From DASQGA01 sp963722715 (lineage in GTDB: Bacteria; Actinomycetota; Thermoleophilia; Gaiellales; Gaiellaceae): 64,000 nucleotides of DNA. Below, piece by piece: positions 8,853-15,992 of this stretch (positions are counted from its first letter, which is position 1; each line of letters starts with the position of its first letter). A program made the position numbers and the translations under genes. Below the pieces are notes generated by a model. It was not told where the DNA came from, made no database searches, and saw nothing but the letters and a program-made list of their open reading frames with translations. The stretch lies in NCBI GenBank assembly GCA_963722715.1, contig CAVROA010000004.1, forward strand, positions 1 to 64,000, written 5' to 3'.

Positions 8853-9691
8853 AGCGCGGCGTTCTCCGCTGCCTGCGCGACCGTCTCCCGGTCGGCGTAG
8901 CCCTTGAGGACGTTCACGGCGCCGCGCCACCGTGCGAACACCAGCACCGCCGGCGCGTCGCGGACGTCGTAGCGCGAGGCGAGCAGGGCGACCGATCGTG
9001 TATCCGTCACATCGATCGCGACGAAGCCTGCATGGACATCGCCGGCGCCTGCACGCGCCTCGGCGACGGTGAGCAGGTCGACGGCCGAGCCAGGGGTGTA
9101 AAAGACTGCGACCACGACTCTGTGCCGCTTCAGCTGCCGGGCCAACGCGCTGTCGGAGCGTCCACCCGAAGCGCACTTGGCGGCCCCGAGGTCGCGGGCG
9201 ATGTGATTGCCCTTGTCGTTCAGCTCGAACGCGAGCGAGTTCAAGTCCACGAACTGTGCGATGTCGTTCGCGGTCAGCGCGGCTGCGGCCTGCGTCTCGA
9301 CCTTCACGAAGCCACCGAAGTACTTGATCATCTTGTTGACGCGGGCTTCGTCGCGCTTCGGTGGCGCAAGGGCCTTGAGCTTGACGAGCGCGGTGTCGGC
9401 GAGCGCCAGCGTGCTCGGCAGCATCTGCGCCACGTCGGCCGGCGTCTGGGGCTCACCGAGCTTCGTGATCTCGGCTTCGACGCCGGCGCAGATCAGGTTC
9501 GCCTGCTGGCGCCATTGCTTGCCGGTCAGTCGTGTCTGCTGCGGATCGTTCGATGCAGCCGGCGTGCCCAGCGGCTTCGGAGCAGGCTCTTCCGCCGGGG
9601 TTCCGGTGAAGGCAAGAGCGCCGTACCCGAGCCCCAGGAGGGCCAGCACGGCGACCGGGAGGAGCACCCGAAGGCGAAGCTGCGACCGCAT
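8849..9691 (-). CDS. Membrane-anchored protein with helical domain and cysteine-less thioredoxin-like domain
   Basis: 280 residues. Residues about 8-30 are a single anchor or signal helix. Residues about 60-175 form a helical domain with two cysteines (LICAGVEA and AAKCAS). The C-terminal ~95 residues look like a thioredoxin fold (VVVAVFYTPGSAVDLL, DVTDTRSVALLASRYDVRDAPAVLVF), with a cis-Pro-like APAV. The CxxC is replaced by TPGS, so no disulfide chemistry is expected; a binding or scaffold role is more likely. It starts 7 nt after a GCCGATAG box identical to that of pilD, so it probably belongs to the pilus regulon. Confidence 0.8.
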   Translation of the reverse strand: MRSQLRLRVLLPVAVLALLGLGYGALAFTGTPAEEPAPKPLGTPAASNDPQQTRLTGKQWRQQANLICAGVEAEITKLGEPQTPADVAQMLPSTLALADTALVKLKALAPPKRDEARVNKMIKYFGGFVKVETQAAAALTANDIAQFVDLNSLAFELNDKGNHIARDLGAAKCASGGRSDSALARQLKRHRVVVAVFYTPGSAVDLLTVAEARAGAGDVHAGFVAIDVTDTRSVALLASRYDVRDAPAVLVFARWRGAVNVLKGYADRETVAQAAENAAL

Positions 9692-9698
9692 GCTCTCT

Positions 9699-9726
9699 CT
9701 ATCGGCAGCGGAGCTATCACCCTTGA
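9699..9726 (-). promoter_or_regulatory. Sigma-28-like promoter of the thioredoxin-like gene
   Basis: On the reverse strand: TCAA (9726-9723), 16 bp, then GCCGATAG (9706-9699), then AGAGAGC and ATG. The 15 bases from the box to the start codon are identical to those before pilD. Confidence 0.65.
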
Positions 9727-9796
9727 CGGGAACCGTCCTAGTTGTGAGGGCGGCGTCCGAGCCGTTACTTCGCCGCTGGTGCGGTCCGTTAAACGA

Positions 9797-9824
9797 GAAA
9801 GGGCGCGGTCTCCCGCGCCCTTTC
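9797..9824 (-). terminator. Rho-independent-type hairpin after pilA
   Basis: Perfect 12-bp stem (GAAAGGGCGCGG with CCGCGCCCTTTC) around a 4-nt loop, 22 bp beyond the pilA stop. The reverse-strand side continues into a short T-rich stretch. It would separate pilA from the thioredoxin-like gene. Confidence 0.75.
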
Positions 9825-9846
9825 GCTCAGAACCGAGTGTCTCTGA

Positions 9847-10245
9847 CTAGCAGACGCCCGCTGTGATGTCTCCACCAGGACCGTTCAGGTGGAACTGCTT
9901 CCCACCCGTGGTCGCGGCGACGTTCTGGATGCAGTACGTAGACGCGGTCGGGACCGTGAAGGTCACGTTCTTGATGCCGGCGTCATAGCTCGCCTGAAGA
10001 CCGGCGAGGGTGATGCCCGTATATGCGCCCGTGTCGGCGAAGTACGCCTCAACGCCCGGGACTGCCGCACGAATGTTGGCACGGGCGGCCTGGTCGTTGG
10101 CGCGATCACGGAAGCTGAGGTACGAGGGGATTGCGATCGCGAGCAAGATCCCGATGATGATGATCACGACGAGGAGCTCGATCAGGGTGAAACCACCCTC
10201 GCGCTCGGTGCCGGTGATCCGATTCTTGAGCCGTTCAATGATCAT
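9847..10245 (-). CDS. pilA: Type IV major pilin (prepilin)
   Basis: 132 residues. A short basic leader ends in EREGG, followed by FTLIELLVVIIIIGILLAIA: cleavage after Gly, Phe at +1, Glu at +5, and a long hydrophobic helix. The globular part is only about 80 residues, with two cysteines near the C-terminus (TYCIQN and terminal GVC) suited to a disulfide loop. A strong AAAGGAGG lies 8 nt before ATG 10245, the best ribosome site in this locus, fitting a highly made subunit. A hairpin terminator follows. A GCCGATAG box lies upstream. Confidence 0.95.
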   Translation of the reverse strand: MIIERLKNRITGTEREGGFTLIELLVVIIIIGILLAIAIPSYLSFRDRANDQAARANIRAAVPGVEAYFADTGAYTGITLAGLQASYDAGIKNVTFTVPTASTYCIQNVAATTGGKQFHLNGPGGDITAGVC

Positions 10246-10290
10246 GTAGGACTCCTCCTTTGGAGCGTAGGCGTCAATGGCTCAGCCCCT

Positions 10291-10298
10291 CTATCGGC
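10291..10298 (-). promoter_or_regulatory. GCCGATAG box upstream of pilA
   Basis: Reverse-strand GCCGATAG matches the other pilus-gene boxes and gives a leader of about 40 nt. The tetramer 16 bp upstream is GCGG, not T-rich; a GTCA lies 12 bp upstream instead. The -35 element is therefore unclear. Confidence 0.45.
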
Positions 10299-10345
10299 CT
10301 CGAGCGCCTCTGACCCGCCCCCGAACGAGTGATTTGCGTCTCCCC

Positions 10346-10373
10346 TTTAGCGCCGCCACGCGCCTGCCGATAG
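10346..10373 (+). promoter_or_regulatory. Sigma-28-like promoter of the pilT-pilMNOP operon
   Basis: TTTA at 10346-10349, 16 bp, then GCCGATAG at 10366-10373. It is divergent to the pilA box, about 70 bp away. ATG 10398 follows after 24 nt with a GGAGGG ribosome site. Confidence 0.6.
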
Positions 10374-10397
10374 GCGTTGGCGGAGGGAACCAAAGCC

Positions 10398-11546
10398 ATG
10401 GAAGCGACTCAAGTACTGCAAGGGGCCCCGAGCGGGCCCGTCAATTCGATCGATGACCTGCTGGAGCGCATGGTTGCGCGCAGCGCGTCAGACCTCCACC
10501 TCACGGTCGGCGCTGAGCCAACCGTGCGCGTGATGGGGCAACTCGAGCGGATGGAGGAGTTCGGCCGGCTCACCCCGGAAGACACTCAACGGCTGCTCTA
10601 TCGCATGATGTCGACGGAGCAGCAGAAGCACCTCGAGATCAAGCGGCAGCTCGACATGTCGCACTCGATTCCGGGACTGGCCCGCTTTCGTGTCAACATC
10701 TATTTCCAGCGGGAAAGTCTCGGCGCTGCCTTCCGGATGATCCCGACGGAGCTGAAGACGCTCGAGCAGCTCGGCGTCCCGAAGGCGCTCGAAGAGCTCG
10801 CCAACAAGCCGCGCGGTCTCGTCCTCGTCACCGGCCCGACCGGGTCGGGAAAGTCCACCACGCTCGCGGCGATGATCGACCTGATCAATCGCACGCGGCA
10901 GGACCACATCATGACGATCGAGGATCCGATCGAGTTCCTGCACCGCCACAAGCGTTGCATCGTGAACCAGAGGGAGATCGGCCCGGATGCGATCAGCTTC
11001 GCCGAAGCGCTCCGCGGCGCGCTCCGCCAGGACCCCGACGTGATCCTCCTCGGCGAGATGCGCGACCTGGAGACGATCGCGACTGCCCTCACGGCGGCCG
11101 AGACCGGCCACCTCGTCTTCGCCACGCTTCACACCCAGGACGCCCCGTCGACGGTCGACCGCTTGATCGACGTCTTCCCGGGCCCACAGCAGGAGCAGGT
11201 GCGCGTCCAGATCGCAGCCACGCTCCAGGGGGTCGTTACGCAGACCTTGCTGCCACGTGCGGACGGCTCGGGTCGAATCCCTGCGGTGGAGATCCTCTTT
11301 CCGGACGACGCGGTCAGGAACCTCATCCGGCAGGGAAAGGTCGAGCAGATCTACTCGATCATGCAGACCGGCTCCAACCGCGGCATGCAGACCCTCGAGC
11401 AGGCGCTCGCAGACTTCGTCGTTCGCGGCCTCGTCACCGAGGAAATTGCGTTGAACCGCTCCAGCCGACCCGAGCAGCTCGCCGGGCTGCTCAAGCGCGA
11501 CGGCGCCGGCCAGGCATCTCAAGCCGGCCTTCGGGTCGCGGAGTAG
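10398..11546 (+). CDS. pilT: Pilus retraction ATPase PilT
   Basis: 382 residues from ATG 10398, chosen because GGAGGG lies 10 nt upstream; an in-frame TTG at 10377 lacks one. The PAS-like N-domain contains SASDLHLTVG. Walker A is GPTGSGKSTT at about 145, followed by MTIEDPIEF, Walker B DPDVILLGEMRD, and His box ATLHTQD. The PilT signature is well kept (DAVRNLIRQGK). It drives pilus depolymerisation. First gene of an operon with pilMNOP; 9 nt to pilM. Confidence 0.95.
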   Translation: MEATQVLQGAPSGPVNSIDDLLERMVARSASDLHLTVGAEPTVRVMGQLERMEEFGRLTPEDTQRLLYRMMSTEQQKHLEIKRQLDMSHSIPGLARFRVNIYFQRESLGAAFRMIPTELKTLEQLGVPKALEELANKPRGLVLVTGPTGSGKSTTLAAMIDLINRTRQDHIMTIEDPIEFLHRHKRCIVNQREIGPDAISFAEALRGALRQDPDVILLGEMRDLETIATALTAAETGHLVFATLHTQDAPSTVDRLIDVFPGPQQEQVRVQIAATLQGVVTQTLLPRADGSGRIPAVEILFPDDAVRNLIRQGKVEQIYSIMQTGSNRGMQTLEQALADFVVRGLVTEEIALNRSSRPEQLAGLLKRDGAGQASQAGLRVAE

Positions 11547-11555
11547 GGGCTAGTC

Positions 11556-12620
11556 ATGGGCAAGGAGAACATCGGCTTGAAGATCGGCGCCTCGCGGCTT
11601 TCCGCAGCGCGCGTCTCCCTGAACGGGTCGGCCGAGCTCATGCAGGTCGCCGAGGGACCACTCGCGCGCGGGATCGTGGCCGGCGGCGAGGTCAAGGACG
11701 TCGAGGCGCTTGCCGTGGCACTCAAGGCCTTCTTCAAGTTGCACAAGCTGCCTCGTCGGGGCATCAGGATCGGCGTCTCGAACAACCGCATCGGCGTCAG
11801 GACAATCGAGCTGGCCGGGATCGAGGATCCCAAGCAACTTGCGAACGCCGTTCGCTTTCGCGCTCAGGAGGCCCTCCCGATCCCGATCGAGGAGGCCGTG
11901 CTCGATTATCAGGTGCTTTCGGAGTCAAAGAACGCCGAGGGTCTCCCGTCAACGCGGGTCCTGCTCGTCGTCGCCTACCGCGATCTGATCGATTCCTACC
12001 TCCAGGCATTCCGGGCAGCCGGCATCAAGGTGGCCGGCGTCGACCTCGAGGCATTTGCGCTGCTTCGCGCCCTGACCCCGCCAGTCGACGTCGACTCCCC
12101 GGGGGCACAGCGGAGCGCTCTCGTCGCCGTCGCCGTCGGCTCCGACCGGTCCACGCTCGCCGTCTCCGACGGACTGAGCTGTGAGTACACGCGCGTACTG
12201 GACTGGGGCGGCGCGTCACTGACGGGCGCAATCGCGCGGGCGCTCGAAGTGGATGCCGACCGCGCTGAGGCGCTGAAGCGGGAGCTTTCGGTCGAAGGAG
12301 GCCTAGTTCCCGACGGGCTCTCGCAGGAACAGCAAACGAAGGCCCACGAGGCGATCCAGGTCGGGCTCCAGACGTTCGGTCGCGAGCTCGTCTCCTCGCT
12401 GCAGTTCTACCAGAGCCAGGAAGGCTCGCTCGGCATCCGGGAAGTCGTGCTCGCCGGCGGAGCATCACAGCTTCGTGGGTTCGCAGAGGCCGTAGAGAAG
12501 CTCGTCGGCGTCAAGGTCAGGGTCGGAGACCCGCTGATCGGGATCAATGTCAGCAAGAAGCTCAAGGGCGAGACGAGCGCTGCGCTCGCGATCCCCATCG
12601 GTCTCGGGATGGGCCACTAA
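11556..12620 (+). CDS. pilM: Type IV pilus assembly protein PilM
   Basis: 354 residues, actin/FtsA-like fold. It starts GKENIGLKIG (phosphate-1 motif region) and has a C-terminal VVLAGGASQLRGFAE (adenosine motif) and PIPIEEAVLDYQVL, typical of PilM. PilM is a cytoplasmic ring protein that binds the N-terminal tail of PilN and links the ATPases to the inner-membrane alignment complex. Its TAA overlaps the pilN ATG (TAATG). Confidence 0.93.
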   Translation: MGKENIGLKIGASRLSAARVSLNGSAELMQVAEGPLARGIVAGGEVKDVEALAVALKAFFKLHKLPRRGIRIGVSNNRIGVRTIELAGIEDPKQLANAVRFRAQEALPIPIEEAVLDYQVLSESKNAEGLPSTRVLLVVAYRDLIDSYLQAFRAAGIKVAGVDLEAFALLRALTPPVDVDSPGAQRSALVAVAVGSDRSTLAVSDGLSCEYTRVLDWGGASLTGAIARALEVDADRAEALKRELSVEGGLVPDGLSQEQQTKAHEAIQVGLQTFGRELVSSLQFYQSQEGSLGIREVVLAGGASQLRGFAEAVEKLVGVKVRVGDPLIGINVSKKLKGETSAALAIPIGLGMGH

Positions 12621-13492
12621 TGGCCGACTGGAAGAAAGAGATCAAGCTCTCCGACCTTTTCAGCCGGAGTAGAAAGTCCAAGCCGGAGCCGGAGCTCGAC
12701 GGGCCGGACGAGGCGGTCCCTGAGAAGAGCGGCGGCAGCTTTCTGAAGCGCGACCTGAGCTTCTCGCGCAAGCCCAAGGAGCCCAAGGAGCCGAAGGCCC
12801 CGAAGGCGGGCCGGAAAGAGTCTCGCGGCCGAGCTGCGAAAACCACGGTGCCGCAGATCCCGCTCATGCGGGCCTTCAACCTGCTGCCCAAGGAAGATCC
12901 TCGCGAGGGCACCGCACGCCGTGCGACCCCGGCCAAGCTGATCTTGGCAGTGGTGGCGCTGGTCGCACTGGCCGGTCTGGGTGCGTACTTCTTGCTCCTG
13001 AATACGAAGGTGGCAGGCAAGACGGCCACACGCGACGAGCTGAAGACCAAGCTCGCGGCCGCGAATCTCCCGGCCGAGCGGCCGCTGCAGGAGGAAGAGG
13101 TGGACCCGGCCCTGGTCGAGGAGAAGGACAAGCGCACGGGAGCCCTCTCGTCGGCCCTCGGTGGCCGGACCGCGTGGGACCGCCTGCTCCGGGAATTTTC
13201 ACTCGTCCTGCCAGATGACATCTCTCTCACCAAGATGACTGCCAGCGGCGCGGTGATCGATCCGGCCCTTCCGGTCGCGGCGGGCACCCCCGCGCCGACG
13301 AGCACGCTCACGATCGAGGGTTACACGGAAACGCAGAAGAGCGTGGCACAGCTCCTTGCGCGCCTCGCGGTGCTCCCCGAGCTCAGCTCCGTCCAGCTCA
13401 AGTCGAGCATGGACGCCGACTTCCAGGGCCAAATGGTCGTCCAGTTCGTGATCGCGGCGAACGTCAAGCCCGTGACCGGAGCAACGGCGTGA
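12620..13492 (+). CDS. pilN: Type IV pilus assembly protein PilN, long cytoplasmic tail
   Basis: 290 residues. The PilM-binding motif FNLLPKE sits at about 86-92 rather than at the extreme N-terminus, because about 80 Lys/Pro/Glu-rich residues precede it. A single membrane helix follows at about 105-127, then a coiled-coil and a ferredoxin-like periplasmic-type domain (LTIEGYTETQKSVAQLLARL). PilN pairs with PilO. Overlaps pilM (1 nt) and pilO (4 nt, GTGA). Confidence 0.9.
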   Translation: MADWKKEIKLSDLFSRSRKSKPEPELDGPDEAVPEKSGGSFLKRDLSFSRKPKEPKEPKAPKAGRKESRGRAAKTTVPQIPLMRAFNLLPKEDPREGTARRATPAKLILAVVALVALAGLGAYFLLLNTKVAGKTATRDELKTKLAAANLPAERPLQEEEVDPALVEEKDKRTGALSSALGGRTAWDRLLREFSLVLPDDISLTKMTASGAVIDPALPVAAGTPAPTSTLTIEGYTETQKSVAQLLARLAVLPELSSVQLKSSMDADFQGQMVVQFVIAANVKPVTGATA

Positions 13493-14190
13493 AATCGAAG
13501 CAGGTACCAATGACTCCTGTTCTTGCGATCGGTCTCGCGATCCTGCTCGCGGTGGTCTATCTCGGGCTTCTCCGCCCGAAGGCAAGTGAGGCCTCGGCTC
13601 TCGACCTCGAGATCGCGAACCTCGAAAGCACGCTCGCGATCCGGGCACACCAGGGCGACGCTGCCCCGCCCACGGTCCAGATCGACGTTGCCGACCTCTT
13701 CAGGCTCGCCAAGGCGATGCCGAGCTCGGAGGACATGGCCGGGATCATCCTCGAGTTGAATGCCGTCGCCGACTCGGCGGGCGTCCGCTTCGTCTCGATC
13801 CAGCCCTCCGAGAGCGTGACCAAGGGTGACTACAACGCGGTCCCGATCAACCTGACATTCGAGGGCAACTACTACGACCTGACCGACTTTCTCTTCCGCC
13901 TTCGCAACCTCGTGACCGTGAAGGAGGGCGTCCTCGAAGCCACCGGCCGCCTCTACACGCTCGACGTACTCGACCTGCACGAGCAGCCGACGGAGCGCTT
14001 TCCAAAGATCCAGGCGATGCTGACGATCTCCGCCTACTCGTTCGGCGCGGCACCGGCCGCCGCCGGCGTTGCGCCTACCGCGACGACGGCCCCGGCGACG
14101 ACCACGACGACCGGGACGACAACCGGCGCCACCACGACCGAGCCGGCCCCCGCCGCGGGCGGCGCAGCGACAACGGGAGCGGGAGGCTAG
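13489..14190 (+). CDS. pilO: Type IV pilus assembly protein PilO
   Basis: 233 residues, GTG start overlapping the pilN stop. Membrane helix at about 8-28, then a short coiled coil and the PilO fold (NLTFEGNYYDLTDFLFRLRN, a diagnostic stretch). It ends in about 45 residues rich in Thr, Ala and Pro, which resemble a flexible wall-spanning linker. It forms the PilN-PilO heterodimer on the outer face of the membrane. Confidence 0.9.
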   Translation: MKSKQVPMTPVLAIGLAILLAVVYLGLLRPKASEASALDLEIANLESTLAIRAHQGDAAPPTVQIDVADLFRLAKAMPSSEDMAGIILELNAVADSAGVRFVSIQPSESVTKGDYNAVPINLTFEGNYYDLTDFLFRLRNLVTVKEGVLEATGRLYTLDVLDLHEQPTERFPKIQAMLTISAYSFGAAPAAAGVAPTATTAPATTTTTGTTTGATTTEPAPAAGGAATTGAGG

Positions 14191-14192
14191 CC

Positions 14193-14966
14193 ATGTCGAA
14201 AAAGGGCGAAGAGATCCTCCGAAAGCGCAAGGAAGCGAAGCAGAAGAAGCTCCTGTTCGTCCTCGGCCCGATCTTCCTCTTGCTCATGGTCTGGCAGGGA
14301 CCCGGCTACCTGAAGATGCTGACGGGCGGATCGGCCGAGCCGACCGCGGTCACCAGTACGCCGACTGCAACCGGCGCGACGCCAGATCCGGGCTCGGCGG
14401 CCCCACCGTCGACGGCCGTGCTCGATCCCAGCGCCGTCCCAGCTGCTCCGCCCGCCGCCGGCGCTCTCGCACTTCCTGATTCCGATCAGCCACTCGCCGC
14501 GGACACCGGACAGCTCATCTCCTTCGGACGGTTTCTGAGCAAGGACCCGTTCAAGCAAGGAGTAGCCCCTCCCTCGACCCCGGACGGCTCCGCCCCCGCT
14601 GGCGGCGGCACCGGCTCGACTGGAAGCGGTGGCTCGAACGGCGGCACCGTCGTTCCGCCACCGACGGGAACAGGCGGCGGAGGCGGAGGTTCAGGCGGGG
14701 GCGGGTCCTTCACGACCGCTTCGAGCGCCAACATCAGAGTCAACGGCGTCACCGAATCCGTGAAACGGGATACGCCGTTTCCTGCGAGCGACCCGCTCTT
14801 CCAGCTGGTCTCGCTGACGAACACGACCGCGAAGATCGGCCTGGTGGCAGGCTCCTTCTCGAACGGCAAGAAGACGGTGACGCTCAAGCTCGGCAAGGTG
14901 CTGACACTCGTGAGCGAGCCGGACGGTCTTCGATACCGCCTGAAGCTGATCAGCGTCAAGCTCTAG
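14193..14966 (+). CDS. PilP-like single-pass pilus alignment protein
   Basis: 257 residues. A basic cytoplasmic start (EEILRKRKEAKQKK) and one membrane helix at about 19-38 precede a Pro/Ala/Ser-rich linker, the motif ISFGRFLSKDPFKQG (like the PilP/PilO-adjacent DPF motif), and a Gly/Ser linker. The final domain of about 85 beta-rich residues (ANIRVNGVTE ... YRLKLISVKL) resembles the PilP beta-sandwich. PilP is normally a lipoprotein that docks the secretin PilQ; this version is membrane-anchored, lacks a lipobox, and no pilQ follows. Assigned by position and architecture rather than strong motif. Confidence 0.65.
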   Translation: MSKKGEEILRKRKEAKQKKLLFVLGPIFLLLMVWQGPGYLKMLTGGSAEPTAVTSTPTATGATPDPGSAAPPSTAVLDPSAVPAAPPAAGALALPDSDQPLAADTGQLISFGRFLSKDPFKQGVAPPSTPDGSAPAGGGTGSTGSGGSNGGTVVPPPTGTGGGGGGSGGGGSFTTASSANIRVNGVTESVKRDTPFPASDPLFQLVSLTNTTAKIGLVAGSFSNGKKTVTLKLGKVLTLVSEPDGLRYRLKLISVKL

Positions 14967-15155
14967 GACGCGGGCCGGCGAGCCGCAAAGGACGCCACGC
15001 TCAAGGGTGGCTGCCAAGGCAACAACGCACCGCGACCCGGGGGACTGTCGACGTGGCAGGTCCGACTGCCTCGCCAGCGGACTCGGGCCTGCACGCCGGT
15101 GCGGCTCCAGGCTGTTCTCGTTCCGGGCCGCGCGGCTACGGCCTCGGCGCCGGGT
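14967..15155. other. Intergenic segment between convergent pilP-like and pilV-like genes
   Basis: 189 bp with no supported gene. It contains several GC-rich inverted repeats, including GCCAC/GTGGC around 14993-15010, and may act as a two-way terminator. Motif words reminiscent of a c-di-GMP-I riboswitch are present (CGCAAAG, GGCTGCCAAGG), but the order is wrong and no downstream gene is positioned to be controlled. Confidence 0.5.
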
Positions 15156-15921
15156 CTAGATGCCGGTGGATTCGTCGAACGACGAGGACACGCGAGCGTA
15201 GACCGTGGTCGGGCTCGTTGAGCTCCGGACGACTACGGTCACGAGCTTCACGTTTCGCCCGGCGACCCCGTTCGAGTTCGTGATGAGCTGCCAGCTCACG
15301 TACGTGTCAACCCGGTAGCTCCGGTTGTCTGCGCCGGTGACCGTTCTCACGGGGTCGGCGGTCGTGCAGGTGCCCGAGCCACAAGAAACGACATGGACAC
15401 GCTTCTTCTGCACGACCGCGGCTCCTCCGGTATGCGAGGCCGCAACGGTGAGGTCGGTCGCCTCGCTTGACAGTGAAGACGGCGCCGTTCACCTCCGACA
15501 CATAGAGGACTTCGTTGTCAATCTTGACCCGGAACGGCGCTGTCGGAAAGCCGGCAGCGGACGCGACGGTCAGTGTGGTGGCGGCCGCGTCGATTGTCGC
15601 GCTGAGCGTCGTCGAGGGTGTCGTCTCGGCCTTGTACGCCGGATCTGCAAGGTAGATCGCTCCTGCGGTTGCTACCTCGGAGTCATCGAGTCCGATCACG
15701 TTGTACCGGACGGCCCGGAACGTCTCCATCTCGGAGTCCGCCAGCGCGGCGGCCGTCGAGACCGTACTGGCGCGCTGGATCGTGACCATGCCGGTCTGGA
15801 AGAGGGCGAACACGGCGAGGATGCCGATGGACATGATGCTCATCGCGATGAGGAGCTCGATCATGCCGAAGCCCGCCTCGTTTGAGGGCAGCCGTCGGCG
15901 GATCCGCAGGATGAACGACAT
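15156..15921 (-). pseudogene. PilV-like minor prepilin, one frameshift
   Basis: Starts at ATG 15921. A basic leader ends NEAGFG, then MIELLIAMSIMSIGILAVFA, a type IV prepilin signal with Glu at +5 if cleavage follows the last Gly. The frame holds to VNGAVFTVKRG (about 15465) and then must shift by one base to ATDLTVAASHTGGAAVVQKK, which continues to TAG at 15156-15158. The joined product is about 255 residues. It is on the strand opposite to the flanking pilMNOP and pilC genes and has its own promoter. Confidence 0.75.
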
Positions 15922-15929
15922 CTAGAGCC

Positions 15930-15957
15930 GTATCGGCAGTCGTACGCTTCCCCTCAA
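15930..15957 (-). promoter_or_regulatory. Sigma-28-like promoter of the pilV-like gene
   Basis: Reverse strand: TTGA (15957-15954), 16 bp, GCCGATAC (15937-15930), then 8 nt to ATG 15921. Its -35 tetramer is the same 4 bp used in reverse by the pilC promoter. Confidence 0.6.
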
Positions 15958-15981
15958 GGCGCCGAGGGGGGATGCCGATTC
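15954..15981 (+). promoter_or_regulatory. Sigma-28-like promoter of pilC
   Basis: TCAA at 15954-15957, 16 bp, GCCGATTC at 15974-15981, then 11 nt to ATG 15993. The box overlaps an upstream in-frame ATG (15972), which argues that translation starts at 15993. Confidence 0.55.
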
Positions 15982-15992
15982 CATCTCTTGGA

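Noticed and set aside
14967..15060. c-di-GMP-I riboswitch-like words (CGCAAAG, GGCTGCCAAGG) downstream of the pilP-like gene
   Set aside because: The order of the conserved blocks does not match the class I aptamer, and no forward gene starts downstream until pilC, which has its own promoter. The segment lies 3' to both flanking genes.
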